Shown: piece by piece, positions 9,281-19,155 of the stretch
Layout: each line of letters starts with the position of its first letter
Numbering within the stretch: position 1 is the first letter of the stretch
Assembly: GCF_002003665.1 (NCBI RefSeq)
Contig: NZ_JATM01000004.1
Location: 1 to 64,000, forward strand
Reading direction: 5' to 3'
Length of the DNA stretch: 64,000 nucleotides
DNA from: Bombella intestini
Lineage (GTDB): Bacteria > Pseudomonadota > Alphaproteobacteria > Acetobacterales > Acetobacteraceae
The notes under the pieces: generated by a model
What the model was told of the DNA's origin: nothing
Seen by the model: the letters and a program-made list of their open reading frames with translations, nothing else
The model's database searches: none
Position numbers and translations under genes: made by a program

Positions 9281-10195
9281 ATGGCTGGATTTTTTTCTCG
9301 ACTCAAAAAGGGTCTGTCCCGTTCAAGCGCACGCCTTAATGCGGTGTTTGTCAAACGGCAACTTGATGATGAAACGCTGGAAGAACTCGAAGACGAGCTG
9401 ATCGCTGCTGATCTCGGCCCCGCTGTGGCCGGACGGATCATCGAACAGTTCCGAGAGAAAAGCTTCGGGGAGAACATCACTCCAGAGGAAATCCGCCAAA
9501 CACTGGCCACAGAAATTTCCCGTGTTCTAGAACCTGTAGCCCAGCCTTTCGAGCTGGATAGCAGCAAAAAACCCCATGTCGTGCTTGTGGTAGGTGTCAA
9601 TGGTGTCGGTAAGACCACAACCATCGGGAAGATCGCCCATCAATACCACCAGCAGGGCAAGTCCGTGATGATGGTGGCAGGTGATACCTTCCGTGCGGCG
9701 GCGGTCGAACAGCTCCAAATCTGGGGCGAGCGCACCGGCTCCCCCGTCATTGCCGGCAAGCCGGGCGGAGATGCCGCCGGACTGGCCTATGATGGGCTGA
9801 AACGAGCCACAGAAGAAAAAGCCGATCTTCTCCTCGTGGATACGGCGGGCCGTCTGCATAACCGGCAAGCTCTGATGGACGAGCTGGCCAAAATCATCCG
9901 TGTGATGCAGAAATTTGACCCTTCGGCCCCGCATAGCGTCTTACTGGTGCTGGATGCCACAACCGGGCAAAATGCCATTGAGCAGGTGCGGGTCTTCCGT
10001 GACCTCGTGAATGTCAGTGGGCTAGTCGTAACCAAGCTGGATGGCTCTGCCCGTGGCGGAATCGTGGTGGCTCTGGCCGAACAGTTCAAGCTCCCTGTCC
10101 ATCTTGTCGGCGTTGGCGAACAGGCTGAAGATTTGCGGCCTTTCTCTGCCGAAGATTATGCCCGTGGGCTGGTCGGCGATACCAAAGCAGAGTAG
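9281..10195 (+). CDS. ftsY: Signal recognition particle receptor FtsY
   Basis: SRP receptor GTPase that docks ribosome-nascent chain complexes at the inner membrane. The 304-residue product is a compact FtsY with little of the acidic A domain found in E. coli. The N domain covers about 1-95, then the G domain with GVNGVGKT (105-112), DTFRAAAVEQL, DTAGR and TKLDGSARGG. The ATG has no strong ribosome binding site. It is the last recognised gene of the dapF-mtaB-ftsY run, with a small gene 55 bases downstream. Confidence 0.97.
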   Translation: MAGFFSRLKKGLSRSSARLNAVFVKRQLDDETLEELEDELIAADLGPAVAGRIIEQFREKSFGENITPEEIRQTLATEISRVLEPVAQPFELDSSKKPHVVLVVGVNGVGKTTTIGKIAHQYHQQGKSVMMVAGDTFRAAAVEQLQIWGERTGSPVIAGKPGGDAAGLAYDGLKRATEEKADLLLVDTAGRLHNRQALMDELAKIIRVMQKFDPSAPHSVLLVLDATTGQNAIEQVRVFRDLVNVSGLVVTKLDGSARGGIVVALAEQFKLPVHLVGVGEQAEDLRPFSAEDYARGLVGDTKAE

Positions 10196-10250
10196 CCTGT
10201 CCCCGCCCACGGAAATCAAGTGGACACCCGCCTAGAAGGAGGCTTTCTTC

Positions 10251-10358
10251 ATGTTCAGAGTGCTTTTGAGATTCGCTGTCGAGACCGTTATGACAGTCGT
10301 CGTCGGAAAGGTTTTGAAGAAACTGCTGGACAGGCTATTCCCTGACAACAGGGCCTGA
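10251..10358 (+). CDS. Small hydrophobic/basic peptide, 35 residues
   Basis: This short frame has a perfect Shine-Dalgarno AAGGAGG (10236-10242) eight bases before its ATG, and ends just before the shared terminator at 10401. The peptide begins MFRVLLRFAVETVM and continues VVVGKVLKKLLDRLFPDNRA. It would form a single helix with a hydrophobic face and several Arg/Lys, so it could associate with the membrane. I recognise no family. It may be co-transcribed with ftsY or have its own promoter. Confidence 0.55.
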   Translation: MFRVLLRFAVETVMTVVVGKVLKKLLDRLFPDNRA

Positions 10359-10400
10359 ACAGCAGGTCAGGCTGTCCTCAATAGGGCATCAGACAAAAAA

Positions 10401-10432
10401 GGGAGTGTCCAGAAACTGGACACTCCCTTTTT
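10401..10432. terminator. Bidirectional terminator
   Basis: A perfect 12-bp stem GGGAGTGTCCAG/CTGGACACTCCC with loop AAA is flanked by six A on the left and six T on the right, so it works in both directions: for ftsY and the small peptide on the plus strand, and for the BamE-like gene on the minus strand. Confidence 0.92.
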
Positions 10433-10457
10433 TACATGAGCTGCAAACTGATAACTC

Positions 10458-10847
10458 TCAGTTCGAGACCCCGCTATGAGCGGACATATCAGAAGCCGTG
10501 AAGGAATGGTGCCACACACGCCCATGATCATCATAGATTATGAGCAATGTTTTTGCCTGACCATGTGTCCCACTGGAAAATGCCGAATAATAGGGGATGA
10601 AGTTTGTGCCATTGGCACGAGACTTCGAGAAAAGATATTTCCAGACCTCATGGCCACTATCCGTGAAATTAATTGATAACGGATCGCCATACATCGTTCT
10701 GACCTGATCCTTGGTCGTAATCCCGTCCTGAATCTTCTGGTCAACCGTGGTTGATGTCTCATTCTTGATGGACGTGTTCCCCGAAGAGGTGCAGCCAGCC
10801 AGCACGAAAACAGAAGCTACAGCCCCTGCAAACAGTATTTTTCTCAC
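10458..10847 (-). CDS. SmpA/OmlA (BamE-like) lipoprotein
   Basis: A 129-residue predicted lipoprotein. The signal peptide MRKILFAGAVASVFVLAGC ends in a LAGC lipobox with Cys19 as the lipidation site. The mature part has DGITTKDQVRTMYGDP, the hallmark of the SmpA/OmlA fold seen in BamE, then a strand-rich section (EVWKYLFSK, KTLLIIYDDHGRVWHHS). A role at the outer membrane is likely; whether it is the BAM-complex BamE or a paralogue is open. It starts at GTG with AAGGG ten bases upstream. Confidence 0.78.
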   Translation of the reverse strand: MRKILFAGAVASVFVLAGCTSSGNTSIKNETSTTVDQKIQDGITTKDQVRTMYGDPLSINFTDSGHEVWKYLFSKSRANGTNFIPYYSAFSSGTHGQAKTLLIIYDDHGRVWHHSFTASDMSAHSGVSN

Positions 10848-10928
10848 AGAAATGACCCTTATCCTTTAAAAAACGAACTGAGAGAGAACAATTACTCAAA
10901 TCGGGAGGATATTAAAATGGTCAATATC

Positions 10929-10959
10929 AAAAAAAAGGCCAGCCTATACGGCTGACCTT
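10929..10959 (-). terminator. Terminator of purA
   Basis: On the minus strand a 10-bp stem AAGGTCAGCC/GGCTGGCCTT (one G-T pair), loop GTATA, is followed by a T run. It lies 25 bases downstream of the purA stop. Confidence 0.85.
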
Positions 10960-10983
10960 TAAGTAATAATTAATAAATACTGA

Positions 10984-12273
10984 TCAACCCTCGAAAGGAT
11001 CCGTCACGAGGATAGTATCCTCACGCTCCGGGCTGGTAGAAAGCAGCGTCACAGGTGTACCGATCAGTTCCTCAATCCGGCGAACATATTTAATGGCCTG
11101 AGCTGGTAGCTCTGCCCAAGAACGAGCCCCACCAGTGGTCTCATTCCAACCCGGCATAGTCTCCAGAATCGGCTTCACACGGGCCTGTGCCCCCGGTGCG
11201 GACGGGAAGTTATCAATCTTCTGTCCATCCAGCTCGTAACCAACACAGATGGACACTTCCTTCATGCCATCCAAAATATCCAGCTTCGTCAGAGCCACAC
11301 CGCTGACACCACCGACCCGCACAGCCCGGCGGACCATAGCAGCATCGAACCAACCACAGCGGCGGGGACGACCCGTTACGGTACCGAACTCACGCCCACG
11401 CTCGGCCATACCCTGCCCAACGTCATCAAACAATTCGGAGGGGAACGGACCTTCACCAACACGAGTCGTATAGGCTTTAGCAATGCCCAGCACGAATCCA
11501 ACCGATTTCGGGCTCATGCCACTACCAGATGCCGCAATAGCCGCTACCGTGTTGGAGCTGGTCACGAACGGATAAGTCCCGTGGTCTACATCCAGCATGA
11601 CAGCCTGCGCGCCTTCAAAAAGGATGCGCTTGCCTGCACGATCAGCTTCGGCCAGACGGTCCCATGCACAGCAGGCATAGGGCAGAAGGCGGGGTGTGAT
11701 TTCCTTCAAGAAGGCCAGAATCTCTTCCTTGGTGAAGGTCTCTGCTCCCAAACCAGCCAGAAGCGTGTTGTGATGAAGCAGCAGCTCGTCAATCTTCCAG
11801 TCCAGCGTTTCAGGCTCGGAAAGATCGCAGATTCGGATAGCACGGCGGGCCACCTTATCCTCATAAGCCGGACCAATGCCACGGCCTGTCGTGCCGATCT
11901 TGTGGTTACCACGGGCAAGCTCCCGTGCACGATCCAGCGCACCATGCACCGGCAGGATAAGCGGGGCTGTCTCGGCGATCCAGAGCGTTTCCGGTGTGAC
12001 GACAAGCCCCTGCTCGGTCACACGATCAATCTCGCTCATCAGGGCCTTGGGGTCTACCACCACACCATTGCCGATGACACCTATTTTCCCACCGACCAGA
12101 CCGGAGGGAAGCAGAGAAAGTTTATAGACCTGGTCATTCACGACCAGCGTATGGCCGGCATTATGCCCCCCTTGAAAGCGGACAACGATATCGGCCCGGC
12201 TGGCGAGCCAGTCCACAATCTTGCCTTTACCCTCATCGCCCCACTGGGTTCCGATTACGGTAACATTGGCCAT
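10984..12273 (-). CDS. purA: Adenylosuccinate synthetase
   Basis: GTP-dependent enzyme joining IMP and aspartate, the first committed step to AMP. The 429-residue length is normal. The N-terminal P-loop [19 protein letters not shown], the [13 protein letters not shown] loop and [11 protein letters not shown] are all present. It is the last gene of a minus-strand series serC-hisZ-purA and has its own terminator. The gap to hisZ is 48 bases. Confidence 0.98.
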   Translation of the reverse strand: MANVTVIGTQWGDEGKGKIVDWLASRADIVVRFQGGHNAGHTLVVNDQVYKLSLLPSGLVGGKIGVIGNGVVVDPKALMSEIDRVTEQGLVVTPETLWIAETAPLILPVHGALDRARELARGNHKIGTTGRGIGPAYEDKVARRAIRICDLSEPETLDWKIDELLLHHNTLLAGLGAETFTKEEILAFLKEITPRLLPYACCAWDRLAEADRAGKRILFEGAQAVMLDVDHGTYPFVTSSNTVAAIAASGSGMSPKSVGFVLGIAKAYTTRVGEGPFPSELFDDVGQGMAERGREFGTVTGRPRRCGWFDAAMVRRAVRVGGVSGVALTKLDILDGMKEVSICVGYELDGQKIDNFPSAPGAQARVKPILETMPGWNETTGGARSWAELPAQAIKYVRRIEELIGTPVTLLSTSPEREDTILVTDPFEG

Positions 12274-12321
12274 AAGAATGTCTTCCCCTAACGTCTCACA
12301 ATGGCGGGCCCTGCCAGCACC

Positions 12322-13467
12322 TCAACGTGCCAGCGCAACGGGCTTTCCATCTTTCCAGATATGGCTACACCGTAAATGATGCGCCTCCTGCTCCATTTCG
12401 CCTGATAGCCCAAGCGATGCGATCGTGGCATAGCCTGCCTCATGCAGACTGGACAAGTCTTTCTGCACCATCACAGATGGAACGAGGCACCGTTTCCGCC
12501 GTTTTGGCTTCGCAGCGACCCGCAGAAACGCCTGCGGATTAAGCGTCAACCCGCAGGCAGGCTCGTCACCTGCTAGATAGCGGCCACCTCTCCCCAGCTC
12601 CTCCCGGGAGTGCATGGCAAAGACTGTCACGCATACGCCTGTATGATACCGCCACCCCCGGAAATCCACCGGGTCCACCGTCAGGCGAGCACCCGGCAGG
12701 CGGGCCAAAATAGCGGCCACATCAGCCCTCAAACGGGCCACATGTGGCTTGAGCATGGCAGGAAAATCTAGCTTCTCCAGTTTTTCCAAAGCACTAGCAG
12801 CCGGACCAACCGCTTCCATCATGCCCAACAGCAGCTCCGCCCATGCGCCACCATATTCCCGCACGGCGGCGGCATCACGCCGGTCTAGCGCATGAATGAT
12901 GCTCTCCCGCTCAATACCGGAGAAACTACCGTCAATCAGGCTCCAAACCATCACCGGCATGGAGAGGTCAAAAGACACATTGGCAATGCCCAAGCGGGCA
13001 AGAGCCTCTGCCCCCAGAGCGATCACCTCTGCATCCGCCTCGGCCTTATCCGGGCCGATAAGCTCGATACCAGCCTGCGCTATCTGCCTCTGCCCCTCAC
13101 GACCGGGCGTACCAATCACCACGCAATCCCCCGCATAGGAGAGACGCAACGGGCGGGGACAGTCCTGCATCCGCACAGCAGCAATACGGGCAATCTGGGT
13201 CGTCATATCCGGCCGCAGAGCCATCATACGGTGAGAGGCAGGGTCTAAAAGGCGGAAACTCTGGTCTGCTAGAGCCTCACCGGCACCGCTCAGCAGAGAG
13301 CCTTCAAACTCCAACAGAGGAGGCCGAACACGCTCATATCCATGACATGAGAAGACCTCCATCACCTCGGCAAGGCCTCGGGCCTCGGCCTCGGCCTCAG
13401 CCGGGAGCAGGTCTACAAATCCCATGGGCAGCAGGGCGGGGCTGGATGTCTCGGGGCCGTTAATCAT
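12322..13467 (-). CDS. hisZ: ATP phosphoribosyltransferase regulatory subunit HisZ
   Basis: Histidyl-tRNA synthetase paralogue that activates the short form of HisG in histidine synthesis. The 381-residue protein starts its catalytic-like core with PMGFVDLLPAEAEAE and has FRLLDPASHRMMALRPDMTTQIARI, matching the class II fold of HisZ, but lacks an anticodon-binding domain. HisG itself is not in this window. Its ATG overlaps the serC stop (ATGA). In related genomes hisZ sits beside purA. Confidence 0.9.
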   Translation of the reverse strand: MINGPETSSPALLPMGFVDLLPAEAEAEARGLAEVMEVFSCHGYERVRPPLLEFEGSLLSGAGEALADQSFRLLDPASHRMMALRPDMTTQIARIAAVRMQDCPRPLRLSYAGDCVVIGTPGREGQRQIAQAGIELIGPDKAEADAEVIALGAEALARLGIANVSFDLSMPVMVWSLIDGSFSGIERESIIHALDRRDAAAVREYGGAWAELLLGMMEAVGPAASALEKLEKLDFPAMLKPHVARLRADVAAILARLPGARLTVDPVDFRGWRYHTGVCVTVFAMHSREELGRGGRYLAGDEPACGLTLNPQAFLRVAAKPKRRKRCLVPSVMVQKDLSSLHEAGYATIASLGLSGEMEQEAHHLRCSHIWKDGKPVALAR

Positions 13468-14630
13468 GGCGTCGCAAACTTTTCTTCAGTACGGGCAAAG
13501 GCCCAATCCAGCCAAGGCAGCAGAGCCTCGATATCTTCGGCCTCCACCGTGGCACCACCCCAGATACGCAAACCTGCTGGAGCATCACGATACCCCGCAA
13601 GATCATACCCGGCCTTTTCTTCCTCCAGCAGGCCCGTCATGGCCTTGATAACCTTGGACCGTGCGGCATCATCCAACGCCTCGAACCACGGTGCTGTAAT
13701 TTTCAAACAAATGGAAGTGCAGGACCGTGTCTCTTTCGCCTCACTGAGAAAAGCCACCCAGTCACGTTTGGCGACCCAATTTTCCACGATGGATAGATTC
13801 CGGCGGGAGCGTGCTTTAAGGGCTTCCAGCCCCCCAACAGACTCGGCCCAGCGCAGACTATCCAGCGCATCCTCCACACACAGCATGGAGGGTGTGTTGA
13901 TGGTATCACCCCGGAAGATGGCTTCGTTCAGGCCCTTCTTATTTGTCAGCCGGAAAATCTTCGGGAGAGGACGCTGGCTTCCCTCCTCCAAGCGTTTCAC
14001 AGCCTTCGGGCTGAGGGCCACCATGCCGTGCGCTGCCTCCCCACCCAGAGCCTTCTGCCATGACCATGTAACAACATCCAACCGGTCCCAAGGCAGGTCC
14101 ATTGCAAAAGCAGCAGATGTGGCATCGCAGATCACGAGACCATCATGCTGCGCTGGCACACTCTCCACGGAGGGGATGCAAACACCCGAAGTTGTGCCAT
14201 TCCATGTCAGCACCACATCACGGGACCAATCAATCTGCGCCATATCGGGCAGCTCACCATAGGGAGCCTCCAGTACCCGCAAGTCTTCCAACTTCAGGAT
14301 ATCTTTCAGATCCTGCGCCCATGTACCGGAAAAACTCTCAAAAGAGAGGACATCCATACCCCGTTGGCCTGCCAATGCCCAGAGAATCATCTCCACGGCC
14401 CCTGTATCGGAGGCGGGAACGATACCGACTTGCCAATCTTCTGGCACACCTAGCAGAGCGATAGACCGGGTAATGACTTCATTAAGCCGTGCCCGCCCTT
14501 CTGCAGCACGATGGGACCGCCCTAGGAAGGCCCCTTTCAGCACCTCCGGTGTCCAGCCCGGGCGTTTGACACAAGGCCCGGATGAAAAATAGGGTCGCTG
14601 AGGACGATGCGAAGGCTTGGCTGCGGTCAT
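13464..14630 (-). CDS. serC: Phosphoserine transaminase SerC
   Basis: PLP enzyme converting 3-phosphohydroxypyruvate to phosphoserine. The sequence fits the alphaproteobacterial/archaeal-type SerC of about 390 residues: PYFSSGPCVKRPGW near the N-terminus, GIVPASDTGAVEM, and VVTWSWQKALGGEAAHG with the PLP lysine. I chose MTAAKPSHRP as start; an ATG six codons upstream (14648) is also open, and neither has a strong ribosome binding site. The 4-base overlap with hisZ indicates an operon. Two hairpins precede the gene. Confidence 0.92.
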   Translation of the reverse strand: MTAAKPSHRPQRPYFSSGPCVKRPGWTPEVLKGAFLGRSHRAAEGRARLNEVITRSIALLGVPEDWQVGIVPASDTGAVEMILWALAGQRGMDVLSFESFSGTWAQDLKDILKLEDLRVLEAPYGELPDMAQIDWSRDVVLTWNGTTSGVCIPSVESVPAQHDGLVICDATSAAFAMDLPWDRLDVVTWSWQKALGGEAAHGMVALSPKAVKRLEEGSQRPLPKIFRLTNKKGLNEAIFRGDTINTPSMLCVEDALDSLRWAESVGGLEALKARSRRNLSIVENWVAKRDWVAFLSEAKETRSCTSICLKITAPWFEALDDAARSKVIKAMTGLLEEEKAGYDLAGYRDAPAGLRIWGGATVEAEDIEALLPWLDWAFARTEEKFATP

Positions 14631-14671
14631 GATTGGCAGGTCATCCATAATTCAAAAACCGCAGACGCCAC

Positions 14672-14724
14672 ATGGTCACGACCCGACCATACAAAGGGTA
14701 GCCGGTGCATGGAAAACCCATGCA
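14672..14724 (-). promoter_or_regulatory. Two-hairpin leader upstream of serC (serC-motif candidate)
   Basis: Two hairpins lie 24-95 bases upstream of serC on its coding strand. The distal one is a perfect 7-bp stem TGCATGG/CCATGCA (14706-14724) with loop GTTTT. The proximal one is a 6-bp stem ATGGTC/GACCAT (14672-14690). A conserved serC RNA motif is known upstream of serC in alphaproteobacteria, and this may be an instance; I cannot confirm the match without a covariance model. Confidence 0.4.
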
Positions 14725-14846
14725 GCGCCTTACGGTAAAACACTTAACTTTTTTCTTAGGTGTCACAGGCATCAGGAGGGGTCAAGCCAGCCGGCCATCG
14801 GCCGAACCACTACCCCTGATATCCACAAGGCCTGCTGAAAAGAAAA

Positions 14847-14931
14847 TGGTGCGAAAGAGGGGACTCGAACCCCTATGCCTTGCGGCGGTCGATTTTGAGC
14901 CGACTGCGTCTACCAGTTCCGCCACTCTCGC
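14847..14931 (-). tRNA. tRNA-Leu (CAA)
   Basis: An 85-base type II tRNA with CCA encoded. The acceptor stem is GCGAGAG/CTTTCGC, the anticodon loop is CTCAAAA closed by GTCGG/TCGAC, giving anticodon CAA, and there is a long variable arm followed by GGTTCGAGTCC in the T arm. Confidence 0.95.
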
Positions 14932-15035
14932 CCATTGTGTCTGCACCTTCAAAATGCAGAAAGCGCTCTGCTTATAAAATATCTGAGAACAAAGAGCCAG
15001 AGAGAGGCCAGAAAAAAATTAGCCTCTCTCACATA

Positions 15036-15947
15036 TCATGCAATATCCTGCCCGCTCATCAACAGAATGTTACGCATGGCCGCCCCAGATGCCCCCTTGC
15101 CGAGGTTATCCAGACAAGCTGTCAAAAGGGCCTGCCCGCTATGGCCACTGACACGCAGCTCCATATCATCACGGCCAGCCATAGTCTCAGCGACAAGTTT
15201 CGGCTCAGACTCCATGACACGAATGGTCTTAGCATCCTTGTAAAAGGCTTTGAGTACCGCCGTAACATCCTCAATCATCGGCACACCGGGCAATGAAACC
15301 AGATGCAGCGGAATGGACACAATCATCCCCTGCGGGAAATGACCAACAGACGGCACAAACAGCGGATTGCGTGTTAGACCGCTATATTGCGTCATCTCCG
15401 GCAGATGCTTGTGCTGAAGGTTCAGCCCATAGAGGAAAAAGGCAGGGCCTCCTGCTTGTTCCTGCTGTTCAATCATCGTACGGCCGCCGCCGCTATAGCC
15501 AGATACGGCATTGATGGCCACATGCGCATCCACCGGCAACAACCCTGCCTGAACGAGAGGACGCAGCAAGGCAATCGCACCCGTTGCATAACAACCGGGA
15601 TTACTGACGAATCGGGCCTTCCTAATCCGTTCCGGCTGGGTAGCGTCCAATTCTGGTAGGCCATAGACCCAGTCCGGATTAACCCGATGGGCCGTGCTAG
15701 CATCAAGAAACCGTGTCCCCGTATCCTGCCCCAGAGCTACTGCCTCACGAGCGGCATCATCTGGCAGGCACAACACGGTGATATCCGCCTGAGCCATGAG
15801 GTCTCGGCGAGCCTGCGGGTCTTTCCGCTGACTCGGATCGATGCTCAACAAGCGGAGATCATGACGGTCTGCCACAGCCTCGATACGGCGGCGAATCCCC
15901 AGCCCCGTTGTTCCTGCTTCACCATCAATGAATATATGCGTTGCCAT
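15036..15947 (-). CDS. argC: N-acetyl-gamma-glutamyl-phosphate reductase (short type)
   Basis: NADPH-dependent reductase in arginine synthesis. The N-terminal [14 protein letters not shown] marks the short, type 2 ArgC, and [12 protein letters not shown] contains the catalytic cysteine. The chosen start gives 303 residues, close to the family length. A longer frame starts at 16001, where ATGGTGA overlaps the stop of the upstream acetyltransferase, but its first 18 residues do not look like ArgC. Other arginine genes (argD, argF) lie some 35 kb away. Confidence 0.93.
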   Translation of the reverse strand: MATHIFIDGEAGTTGLGIRRRIEAVADRHDLRLLSIDPSQRKDPQARRDLMAQADITVLCLPDDAAREAVALGQDTGTRFLDASTAHRVNPDWVYGLPELDATQPERIRKARFVSNPGCYATGAIALLRPLVQAGLLPVDAHVAINAVSGYSGGGRTMIEQQEQAGGPAFFLYGLNLQHKHLPEMTQYSGLTRNPLFVPSVGHFPQGMIVSIPLHLVSLPGVPMIEDVTAVLKAFYKDAKTIRVMESEPKLVAETMAGRDDMELRVSGHSGQALLTACLDNLGKGASGAAMRNILLMSGQDIA

Positions 15948-15994
15948 CGTCCCGGCTTCCCTGTTGCCTGCCCCCTTGAGCGGGGCGGGGCCGC

Positions 15995-16504
15995 TCACCA
16001 TTGGAACAGCGCCCGTCTCTTTTCATACAAGAGCATGATGTGCCCGTCCCGTTCGAACTGGTCAAGCAGGCTCATGCCGATACTACCCAGCACAATACGG
16101 GAGGGACAATTATCCTGACGGGCCACAGCCACGACACGCTCCACCCCAGCATCTAACACAAAATTGAGGGCCGTACTGGCAGCCTCACGGGCAATGCCTC
16201 GTCCCGCTGCCCACGGAAACAGAGCAAAACGCAAGCCGATGCCTCGGCCATCAGGGCGATCATGCACGCCGGTCATGCCGACAAAACGCCCCTGCTCGAG
16301 AATGGAAAAAATACCGATGCCACGCTCGGCCCAAAAAGCCACATCTTCGGCCATTTCGGCCTCGGCCTTTGCACGGGTGCGCACACCACCCAGCATGACC
16401 CCGAACGCTCCAACATCCGCTTTCAGCCTTGCCATATCCTCCATATCCGGCCAGTTGACCGGACGGAGGACAAGGCGGGCTGTCCGCAGCTCATTGCCTA
16501 GCAC
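15995..16504 (-). CDS. GNAT family N-acetyltransferase (RimJ/RimL-like)
   Basis: A 169-residue acetyltransferase. [20 protein letters not shown] is the usual opening of RimJ/RimL-type GNAT proteins, and [17 protein letters not shown] gives the acetyl-CoA pyrophosphate-binding loop (R/Q-x-x-G-x-G/A type). The substrate is unknown; protein N-termini or a small amine are possible. The start is GTG. It sits between ettA (21 bases upstream) and argC (48 bases downstream to the chosen start). Confidence 0.85.
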   Translation of the reverse strand: MLGNELRTARLVLRPVNWPDMEDMARLKADVGAFGVMLGGVRTRAKAEAEMAEDVAFWAERGIGIFSILEQGRFVGMTGVHDRPDGRGIGLRFALFPWAAGRGIAREAASTALNFVLDAGVERVVAVARQDNCPSRIVLGSIGMSLLDQFERDGHIMLLYEKRRALFQW

Positions 16505-16525
16505 AACATGCCGCCCGAAAGGCGA

Positions 16526-18205
16526 TTAGCGAGCGATGGGACGATAACGAATCCGGCTCGGCTCTGTCGAGTCAGGCCCCAGACGGCGGCGTTTATCTTC
16601 CTCATACTGCTGGAAGTTACCCTCAAACCATTCCACATGGCTATCCCCTTCAAAGGCGAGGATATGCGTGGCCAGACGGTCAAGGAACCAACGGTCATGG
16701 CTGATGACCACGGCGCAGCCTGCGAAAGATTCCAGAGCATCCTCCAGCGCACGAAGCGTATCGACATCCAGATCGTTTGTCGGTTCGTCAAGCAGCAGGA
16801 CGTTATTGTCTTCCTTAAGCATCTTGGCCAGATGCACGCGGTTACGTTCACCACCGGAAAGAACGCCCAGACGCTTCTGCTGATCCGGCCCCTTGAAGTT
16901 GAAAGCCCCGACATAGGCACGGGACGGCACCGACCGCTTACCCAGATGGATGACATCCGTTCCGCCGGAGATTTCCTCCCAAACGGTCTTGCTGTCATCC
17001 AAATCGTTACGGGACTGGTCGACATAGCCCAGCTTGACCGTATCACCAATCTTCAGAGAGCCAGAATCCGGCTGCTCCTGCCCAGTGATCATTTTGAAGA
17101 GCGTGGACTTACCGGCACCATTCGGCCCGATAACCCCTACGATACCACCCGGCGGCAGCTTGAAGTTGAGATTATCAATCAGCTGACGGTCACCAAAGCC
17201 TTTGCAGAGATTCTCAGCCTCGATGACTGTCTGGCCCAGACGGGGGCCGGGTGTGATAACGATTTCTGCCGTGCCTCCGGCAGCTTCCTGCCCGGCAGCC
17301 AGCATTTCCTCATAGCGCGTGATACGGGCCTTGCTCTTCGCCTGACGGGCCTTAGGAGAGCTGGCAATCCACTGCTGTTCAGCGGCCAAGGCACGCTGGC
17401 GGGAGCTTTCTTCTTTCTCCTCCTGTTCCAGACGCTTGCGCTTCTGCTCCAGCCAAGAAGAGTAATTGCCCTCGAACGGATAGCCACGGCCACGCTCGAT
17501 CTCAAGAATCCAGTTGGTGACATTGTCGAGGAAGTAACGGTCATGGGTAATGACCATCACGGTGCCCTTGTACTCACGCAGGGTCTTTTCGAGCCAAGCT
17601 ACGCTCTCGGCATCCAGATGGTTGGTCGGCTCATCGAGCAGCAGAATGTCGGGCTTCTCCAGAAGCAGGCGGCACAGGGCCACACGACGCTTCTCACCAC
17701 CGGAGAGCTTGTCTACCGGGCTATCTGCCGGCGGGCAGCGCAGCGCATCCAAAGCGATCTCCAGATGACGGTCAAGCTCCCAGCCATCTTCCGCATCAAT
17801 CTTTTCCTGAAGCTCGGCCTGCTCGGCAAGGAGATCGTTCATCTCCTCATCGGACATGGGTTCTGCGAACTTCATGGAGATTTCATTAAAACGCTCTACG
17901 GCTTTCTTCAGCGCACCAAAGCCTAGGGCAGCGTTTTCGCCAACCGTTAGGTTCGGGTCCAACTGCGGTTCCTGCTCCAGGTAACCGATGCGGATGCCTT
18001 CGGCAGCCCAAGCTTCACCACCGAATTCTTTCTCGATCCCGGCCATGATCTTCAGCAGGGTGGATTTACCCGCACCGTTCACGCCGAGGATACCGATCTT
18101 CACCCCCGGCAGGAAGGAAAGCGTAATCCCCTTGAACACCTCACGGCCGCCCGGATAGGACTTAGTGACGTCCTTCATGACATAGACATACTGATAGGCG
18201 GCCAT
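16526..18205 (-). CDS. ettA: ABC-F translation factor EttA
   Basis: Energy-dependent translational throttle protein, an ABC-F ATPase acting at the ribosomal E site. Length 559 is close to E. coli EttA. There are two ATPase domains: Walker [10 protein letters not shown] with [16 protein letters not shown] and [11 protein letters not shown], and GPNGAGKST with [15 protein letters not shown] and [11 protein letters not shown]. The linker around residues 240-300 is charged and helical. No membrane domain is present, consistent with a soluble translation factor. Confidence 0.95.
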   Translation of the reverse strand: MAAYQYVYVMKDVTKSYPGGREVFKGITLSFLPGVKIGILGVNGAGKSTLLKIMAGIEKEFGGEAWAAEGIRIGYLEQEPQLDPNLTVGENAALGFGALKKAVERFNEISMKFAEPMSDEEMNDLLAEQAELQEKIDAEDGWELDRHLEIALDALRCPPADSPVDKLSGGEKRRVALCRLLLEKPDILLLDEPTNHLDAESVAWLEKTLREYKGTVMVITHDRYFLDNVTNWILEIERGRGYPFEGNYSSWLEQKRKRLEQEEKEESSRQRALAAEQQWIASSPKARQAKSKARITRYEEMLAAGQEAAGGTAEIVITPGPRLGQTVIEAENLCKGFGDRQLIDNLNFKLPPGGIVGVIGPNGAGKSTLFKMITGQEQPDSGSLKIGDTVKLGYVDQSRNDLDDSKTVWEEISGGTDVIHLGKRSVPSRAYVGAFNFKGPDQQKRLGVLSGGERNRVHLAKMLKEDNNVLLLDEPTNDLDVDTLRALEDALESFAGCAVVISHDRWFLDRLATHILAFEGDSHVEWFEGNFQQYEEDKRRRLGPDSTEPSRIRYRPIAR

Positions 18206-18320
18206 GGAACGGTCTCCCTCTAAAACACACGAACGAAAAGGCAGGAAGCAGGGCTATGCCCCCTCTCGCCCGGGGCGTTTCCCAAAAAAACAGGCTGCTC
18301 CACACTGTGGAGGCGTCACC

Positions 18321-18394
18321 TGCGCCCGGCAGGACTCGAACCCGCAACCTAGCCGTTATGAGCGGCCAGCTCTAACCAATTGAGCTACAGGCGC
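18321..18394 (-). tRNA. tRNA with CAU anticodon, probably tRNA-Ile2
   Basis: A 74-base tRNA. Acceptor GCGCCTG/CGGGCGC, D arm AGCTCAATTGGTTAGAGC, anticodon loop CTCATAA (CAU), T arm GCGGGTTCGAGTCCTGC. CCA is not encoded. The body resembles the lysidine-modified isoleucine tRNA more than initiator or elongator tRNA-Met, but the choice between Ile2 and Met needs a model score. Confidence 0.88.
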
Positions 18395-18612
18395 ACAGAC
18401 ATTCCGCCACATCGCTCATACGCAATTTTTTTTCAAGCCCTATAGAGCAAAAACTACGATGTCTCGGGCAAATATTATCTCTTTCTTTATGGCACCCCCA
18501 GCTAATGGCCCGCCCAGCGGGGCGGGCAGTAAAGCGATACACATATACAAAACAGGGTCTATCCATTATGAATACGCCCATCACATCATCATAGACACGG
18601 ATGGAACAGACG

Positions 18613-19137
18613 ATGGATGTTACCAAGATTTCTTCCGGCAAGGACGTGCCGAATGACATCAATGTCGTAATTGAGATTCCGCAGGGTTCTCAGGTCAAGT
18701 ACGAAGTGGACAAAGACAGCGGTGCCGTTTTTGTGGACCGTTTCCTCTTCACACCTATGGCCTATCCGGCTGCTTATGGCTTCATCCCCAACACGCTGGC
18801 CGCCGATGGTGACCCGGTGGATGCTCTGGTACTAACACCGGCTGATGTCCTCCCCGGCAGTGTCATCCGTTCCCGCCCGATTGGCGTGCTGAAGATGGAA
18901 GACGAGAGCGGACAGGATGAAAAGCTGATCTGCGTGCCGCACGACAAGATTCATCCACAGTTCAGCAAAATCGACTCTCTCAACCAGCTGCCTGAAATCA
19001 CACTGAAGGCCATTGCTCACTTCTTCGAGCGTTACAAGGACCTCGAACCCAACAAGTGGGTGAAAGTCTCCGGTTGGGGCGATAAGGCCGAGGCTGGCAA
19101 GGTTATCGAAGCCGCTATTGCCGCAGCAAAGAAATAA
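18613..19137 (+). CDS. ppa: Inorganic pyrophosphatase
   Basis: Soluble family I pyrophosphatase of 174 residues that hydrolyses PPi and so drives biosynthetic reactions. The metal-binding signature DGDPVDALVLTP is present together with IEIPQGSQVKYE and YGFIPNTLA. I chose the ATG at 18613 because GGAA lies seven bases upstream; another ATG four codons earlier is less well placed. A strong terminator follows. Confidence 0.96.
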   Translation: MDVTKISSGKDVPNDINVVIEIPQGSQVKYEVDKDSGAVFVDRFLFTPMAYPAAYGFIPNTLAADGDPVDALVLTPADVLPGSVIRSRPIGVLKMEDESGQDEKLICVPHDKIHPQFSKIDSLNQLPEITLKAIAHFFERYKDLEPNKWVKVSGWGDKAEAGKVIEAAIAAAKK

Positions 19138-19155
19138 GTCTCCATAACGAGACAG

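Noticed and set aside
15000-15030. 9-bp stem GAGAGAGGC/GCCTCTCTC downstream of argC
   Set aside because: The T-rich stretch is in the loop and not after the stem, so it does not meet terminator criteria.
16508-17926. Long open frame on the plus strand opposite ettA (472 codons)
   Set aside because: The opposite strand carries an intact ABC-F gene with all motifs; the antisense product resembles no family and has no ribosome binding site.
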